Positions 60,811 to 64,000 of a DNA stretch of 64,000 nucleotides are shown here, one piece after another. Numbering within the stretch: position 1 is the stretch's first letter; every line of letters begins with the position of its first letter. This DNA is from Calycina herbarum (lineage: Eukaryota; Ascomycota; Leotiomycetes; Helotiales; Pezizellaceae). The translations under genes were made by a program, and so were the position numbers. Location: the NCBI GenBank assembly GCA_001414485.1, contig LLEY01000047.1, forward strand, positions 186,001 through 250,000. Direction: 5' to 3'. The notes beneath the pieces were generated by a model. That model was not told the DNA's origin and ran no database searches. It saw only the letters and a program-made list of their open reading frames with translations.

Positions 60811-63421
60811 ATGGAGCCTTTGAGTAAGAAGCGGCGCCTTGCGCCTAAACTGGCTGAAAAACCACTGCATGAGCAGGTAAGGCCGACGATAATGAATGCC
60901 ATTAATATAGATTGAACAACTACTAACCGGTTCTATAGTCACCGCAGATGCGATACGACTACAAGGCTATGCCGCCAGTGCAAGATGCGGCCCCTCCTCC
61001 TGAACGGACCGACTTCGAGTCCTTTGCGCGACATCTGCAAGATGCAGCAATGCTCATTTATGCCCAAGCCAATCGCTCCCCATACACAAGCGCCTCTGTT
61101 CTTCTTCTCCGCTGGGAAGATGATATGAGTGTTGAACCAGATCTTGCGTCGTTGGAAAAGGCTTTCCGTGAAATCTTCAATTATAGAACCGAAACATGGA
61201 GCATTCCGAGTTGTCCTAACCCCAGTGTTAAACTCTCAATGCAGATGGCACAACATGTTGAATTTGCTCGCTCTGATCACCTCTTGATTGTCTACTATGC
61301 TGGCCATAGCTTTATCGGCTCTGATCACAATCTATACTGGGCATGGTATGATTACCGACACACAGCCTCGTTTAGATAAAGCTAATATGTAACAGCAACC
61401 CTCGTGAAGACTCCTCCAGATTGAAGTGGGAAGGTGTCAGATGCCTACTAGAAGACGCTCAATCTGATATCTTGCTTTTACTGGATACTTGTGCTGTTGC
61501 GGATGCGCCTACAGCCGGAAATCATGGCGTTAAACAAGTAATTGCCGCATACACCCCCGATCAAGCTGGACGGGATTCTGGTCCAGTATCCTTCACCTCA
61601 AATCTCGTTGAGAGTCTCAAGAGGCTTGGAAGTGGTCGTCCTTTCAGCATACAACGCCTACATGAAGAGATAATTGCCCAGAAGCACAACAACATTCTCA
61701 TTCACCAGTCCCCTCAAACCAATGGCTCCGGCAAGGCTACATCCGCCCACGAGCGAATGCCAGTATGTTTCTCATTAACGCCTGGGTCGCTTCAAAGTAT
61801 CACCCTCTCCCCAATTGGCATGCAGCAAGGTCTAGCCGGAGGGCCGATAATCTCACCAATGGGTTCCCCAGAAAATGATCTGCAATTAGGGCAAAACAAT
61901 CTCGGTAGCCAGCATGGGATCAAGGTTAATTCAAACTCGGATCTCACTTTCGAAGAAATGAGAGCTCTAGTTTGCACAACTTTCCTGGGAGAGCCAAGTC
62001 AGGACATGGCTTCCTTCAAACAATGGCTACACAACACTCCAATGGCAGCTTCAAAAATAGCTGTTGAGGGTATGTTTCATGGCCCACCTACCGTTTTACT
62101 TGTTTCGATGCCTATCGCAGTCTGGAACGTTGTTGCTGCTGATCGGACTTGTGCTTTTCTCGGGTATGTAAACTCACACAACATGTCAACCGAATACCAG
62201 CACCTTGTTGGCGGGATTTCACCTATTGGAAAAGCAGCAACCTTCAAAGAGCTTGAGGACGGCAAAATTCTTCTCGAGGCCCGTGAAGCAGCTTCCTCAA
62301 CACCAGTCATGTTACGGCACGATATGATGCATCAAGAATCCGTCAGACCGATGGGTACTCCGAGTACAGTGAACCAAACTATTTACCCGGAACCTAGTTC
62401 CTCTTCAGCTATTGCGGAACCAAAAGAAAATGTCGAGGATTCAGTTGAGATGCACGAGGCAGCAGAACAGCTTAAGGCCCTCAGTCACGTCCGCCATGTC
62501 AGTCACGATAACCTTGCTAATGACCGAAATCATTCTCACATACCTTCAGAGGACTCACCTGGCCTGAGAAGCGCTCGTGAGGAATCTGCCTCTTCTCAGG
62601 AACAAGGAGATTCCGGTGCCGAAGAACCATTGTACAATTCAGAATACAACTCCCCAGCCTCAGCCTCACGGCCGAAACCACGAAGATCCATACAAAAGCA
62701 AGGCCCCAAGCAAGACACTCGATGCACACTGTGTAGCCATGCACCTTTCAAAGACTCCTCTTCCTTACGAAAGCACATCGCCGCCGCCCACACAAGACCG
62801 TTCCCTTGCGCCTTTTCCTTTGCAGGTTGCACAAGTACATTTGGCTCCAAAAACGAATGGAAGCGACATATTGCCTCTCAACATCTTTGCTTAACCTATT
62901 ATCGATGTTCATCCTGCCCCCAGAGCTCAGTAGAAGGAAAGGGTAATGAGTTCAATCGAAAAGATCTGTTCACTCAACATCTCCGAAGAATGCATGCCCC
63001 ATTTGCTATTAAGAAAGCCATTGTGAAAGGCGAAAGCAAGCTACAACAAGAATGGGAGTCGCATGTCAAGGAAATGCAAGCATCATGTCTGGTCATTCGA
63101 CGTCAACCACCCCAACGTTCTGCTTGCCCCAAACCTGATTGTGCGAACGTGTTCGAGGGCGCAGGTAGCTGGGATGACTGGACCGAACACGTTGGCCGAC
63201 ATATGGAGAAGGGAGAGGCTGGTCGATTAGGCGTGGACAGGCTACTCGCACGTTGGGCTCTTGAGCAAAATATCATTGAACGAAAAGAAGACGGCGAATA
63301 TAGACTCATCGGCACTGAACGGGAAGGAAATGCTGGCGGTTATTATTCCGACGGCAATGGTGTGACCAAAAAGGAGATGGATGAGAAGGGTGACAACGAG
63401 GGTATGATTCTTGATGCATAA
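60811..63421 (+). CDS. Caspase-like domain fused to C2H2 zinc fingers, 832 aa
   Basis: Exons 60811-60876, 60939-61345 and 61396-63421; introns 62 and 50 bp, both with branch sites (CTAAC, CTAAT). It starts MEPLSKKRRLAPKLAEKPLH, a basic stretch that may be a nuclear localisation signal. Residues about 45-290 form a caspase/clan CD-like domain. Strand HLLIVYYAGHS ends in His145 and strand QSDILLLLDTCAVAD carries Cys190, the expected His-Cys dyad, with LYWACNPRED and LKWEGVRCLLEDA between them. A middle region of about 300 residues is mostly disordered. From residue 601 four C2H2-type fingers follow: CTLC...HIAAAH, CAFSFAGC...HIASQH, CSSC...HLRRMH and CPKPDC...HVGRH. The pairing suggests a stress- or incompatibility-linked regulator, perhaps with autoproteolysis. 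That is inference; activity and DNA binding are untested. No NACHT or NB-ARC domain is present. Confidence 0.85.
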
Positions 63422-64000
63422 TGGTTCTGGGAAATTATTTTGAAAAAATAACATGGAAATGGGAAAATGGCGCAGGTATATCAAAGGGTGGTTTGATTTG
63501 GTTCATTGACGGATTGATTTTACCCTCTTGGGTCTGGCGTACAAAGTCTTCTTCCTTATCTTTTTTGTTTCGTAAGCAACAAGCAAGGTTTACTCTTTTT
63601 TCTTGTACATTTGTCGGTCTCTTGTGCTCTAGTTTAGCCGTCGTCTCGAATAAACCGTCGTCTCGAATAAACAAGTCTATGAAATGCTAGATTTCTTCTG
63701 CCAATGTTGCTGGTGGAATTATGTCACAACAACTGAATGACTTGAGAGTTAAGTGGTGCTAAGGGAGTAGTACTAGGGGTACATTCAAGTAAATTGTTGA
63801 ATTATTCTAAACACAACAATCAACTTCAAGTGCCCTAAAAAGTTGGAACAACGAGCTGGGTAGGCAACCTGGTGTGTTTACCGCCGCTTGCGAGGTTATT
63901 ACAAAATACAGCATGCGACAATATTGAGAGTAATATCATGGGTAAATCTCCAGCATACGATAAAAAAATTATTCTTGATACTGATATGATGCTACTTGGC
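63422..64000. other. 3' flank with dispersed repeat
   Basis: 3' UTR of the caspase-like gene, then AT-rich sequence. A short direct repeat (CGTCGTCTCGAATAAAC, 63640-63672) precedes copy A of the dispersed repeat. Confidence 0.5.
63781..63890 (+). repeat. Dispersed repeat, copy A
   Basis: Core AGTTGGAACAACGAGCTGGG at 63841, then TAGGCAACCTGG and TTTACCGCCGC. The upstream AAATTGTTGAATT and CAAGTGCCCT stretches match copy D, extending the family to about 110 bp. Confidence 0.7.

Overview
This is a window of ascomycete (Pezizomycotina) nuclear DNA. The gene families, especially the F-box, 2EXR and 'ipa'-type families and the group II G-alpha, look most like Leotiomycetes/Helotiales, but that placement is inference and no marker was searched. 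Genes carry short introns (43-331 bp), mostly with GTAAGT/GTATGT-like donors and CTAAC/CTGAC-like branch sites just before the acceptor. Gene density is moderate, intergenic spaces are long, and no operons, rRNA, tRNA or CRISPR were recognised.

Layout. 1-1765 holds the 3' part of a CTNNBL1-type spliceosomal ARM protein, followed by a 523-bp MITE with TA duplications. 4762-7128 (-) is a large F-box protein. 9895-11666 is an MFS antiporter. 12668-14459 (-) is mitochondrial cysteine desulfurase (NFS1), divergent from an Rvs167-type BAR-SH3 gene (15310-16714). Next come a second F-box gene (-), a GNAT acetyltransferase (-), and an omega-amidase with a mitochondrial presequence (-) divergent from a Zn2Cys6 regulator (23256-25016). 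25435-31834 encodes a 2116-residue MFS protein with about 1440 disordered residues in front of 12 membrane segments. 32682-33482 (-) is a small conserved-looking protein with an RRM-like start. Spermidine synthase (34828-36277, -) is divergent from a group II G-alpha subunit (39199-40527).

40528-48100 is a gene-poor 7.5 kb with microsatellites and one candidate orphan gene. 48104-51553 is an 'ipa'-family gene interrupted by an in-frame TAG, with a dispersed repeat inside one intron. It is followed by a 445-bp Tourist/Harbinger-like MITE, a 2EXR gene, a six-exon sugar transporter (-), a SUR7/PalI-type membrane protein, and a protein joining a caspase-like domain (His145/Cys190) to C-terminal C2H2 zinc fingers.

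The core genes (spliceosome, Fe-S assembly, polyamine synthesis, endocytosis, G-protein signalling, nitrogen-metabolite repair) are ordinary housekeeping genes and do not form one pathway. The unusual content is in the accessory parts: the caspase/zinc-finger fusion, the giant MFS extension, the broken ipa-like gene, two structurally intact MITEs, a four-copy dispersed repeat with a tRNA-like box, and a strong hairpin between 25125 and 25202.
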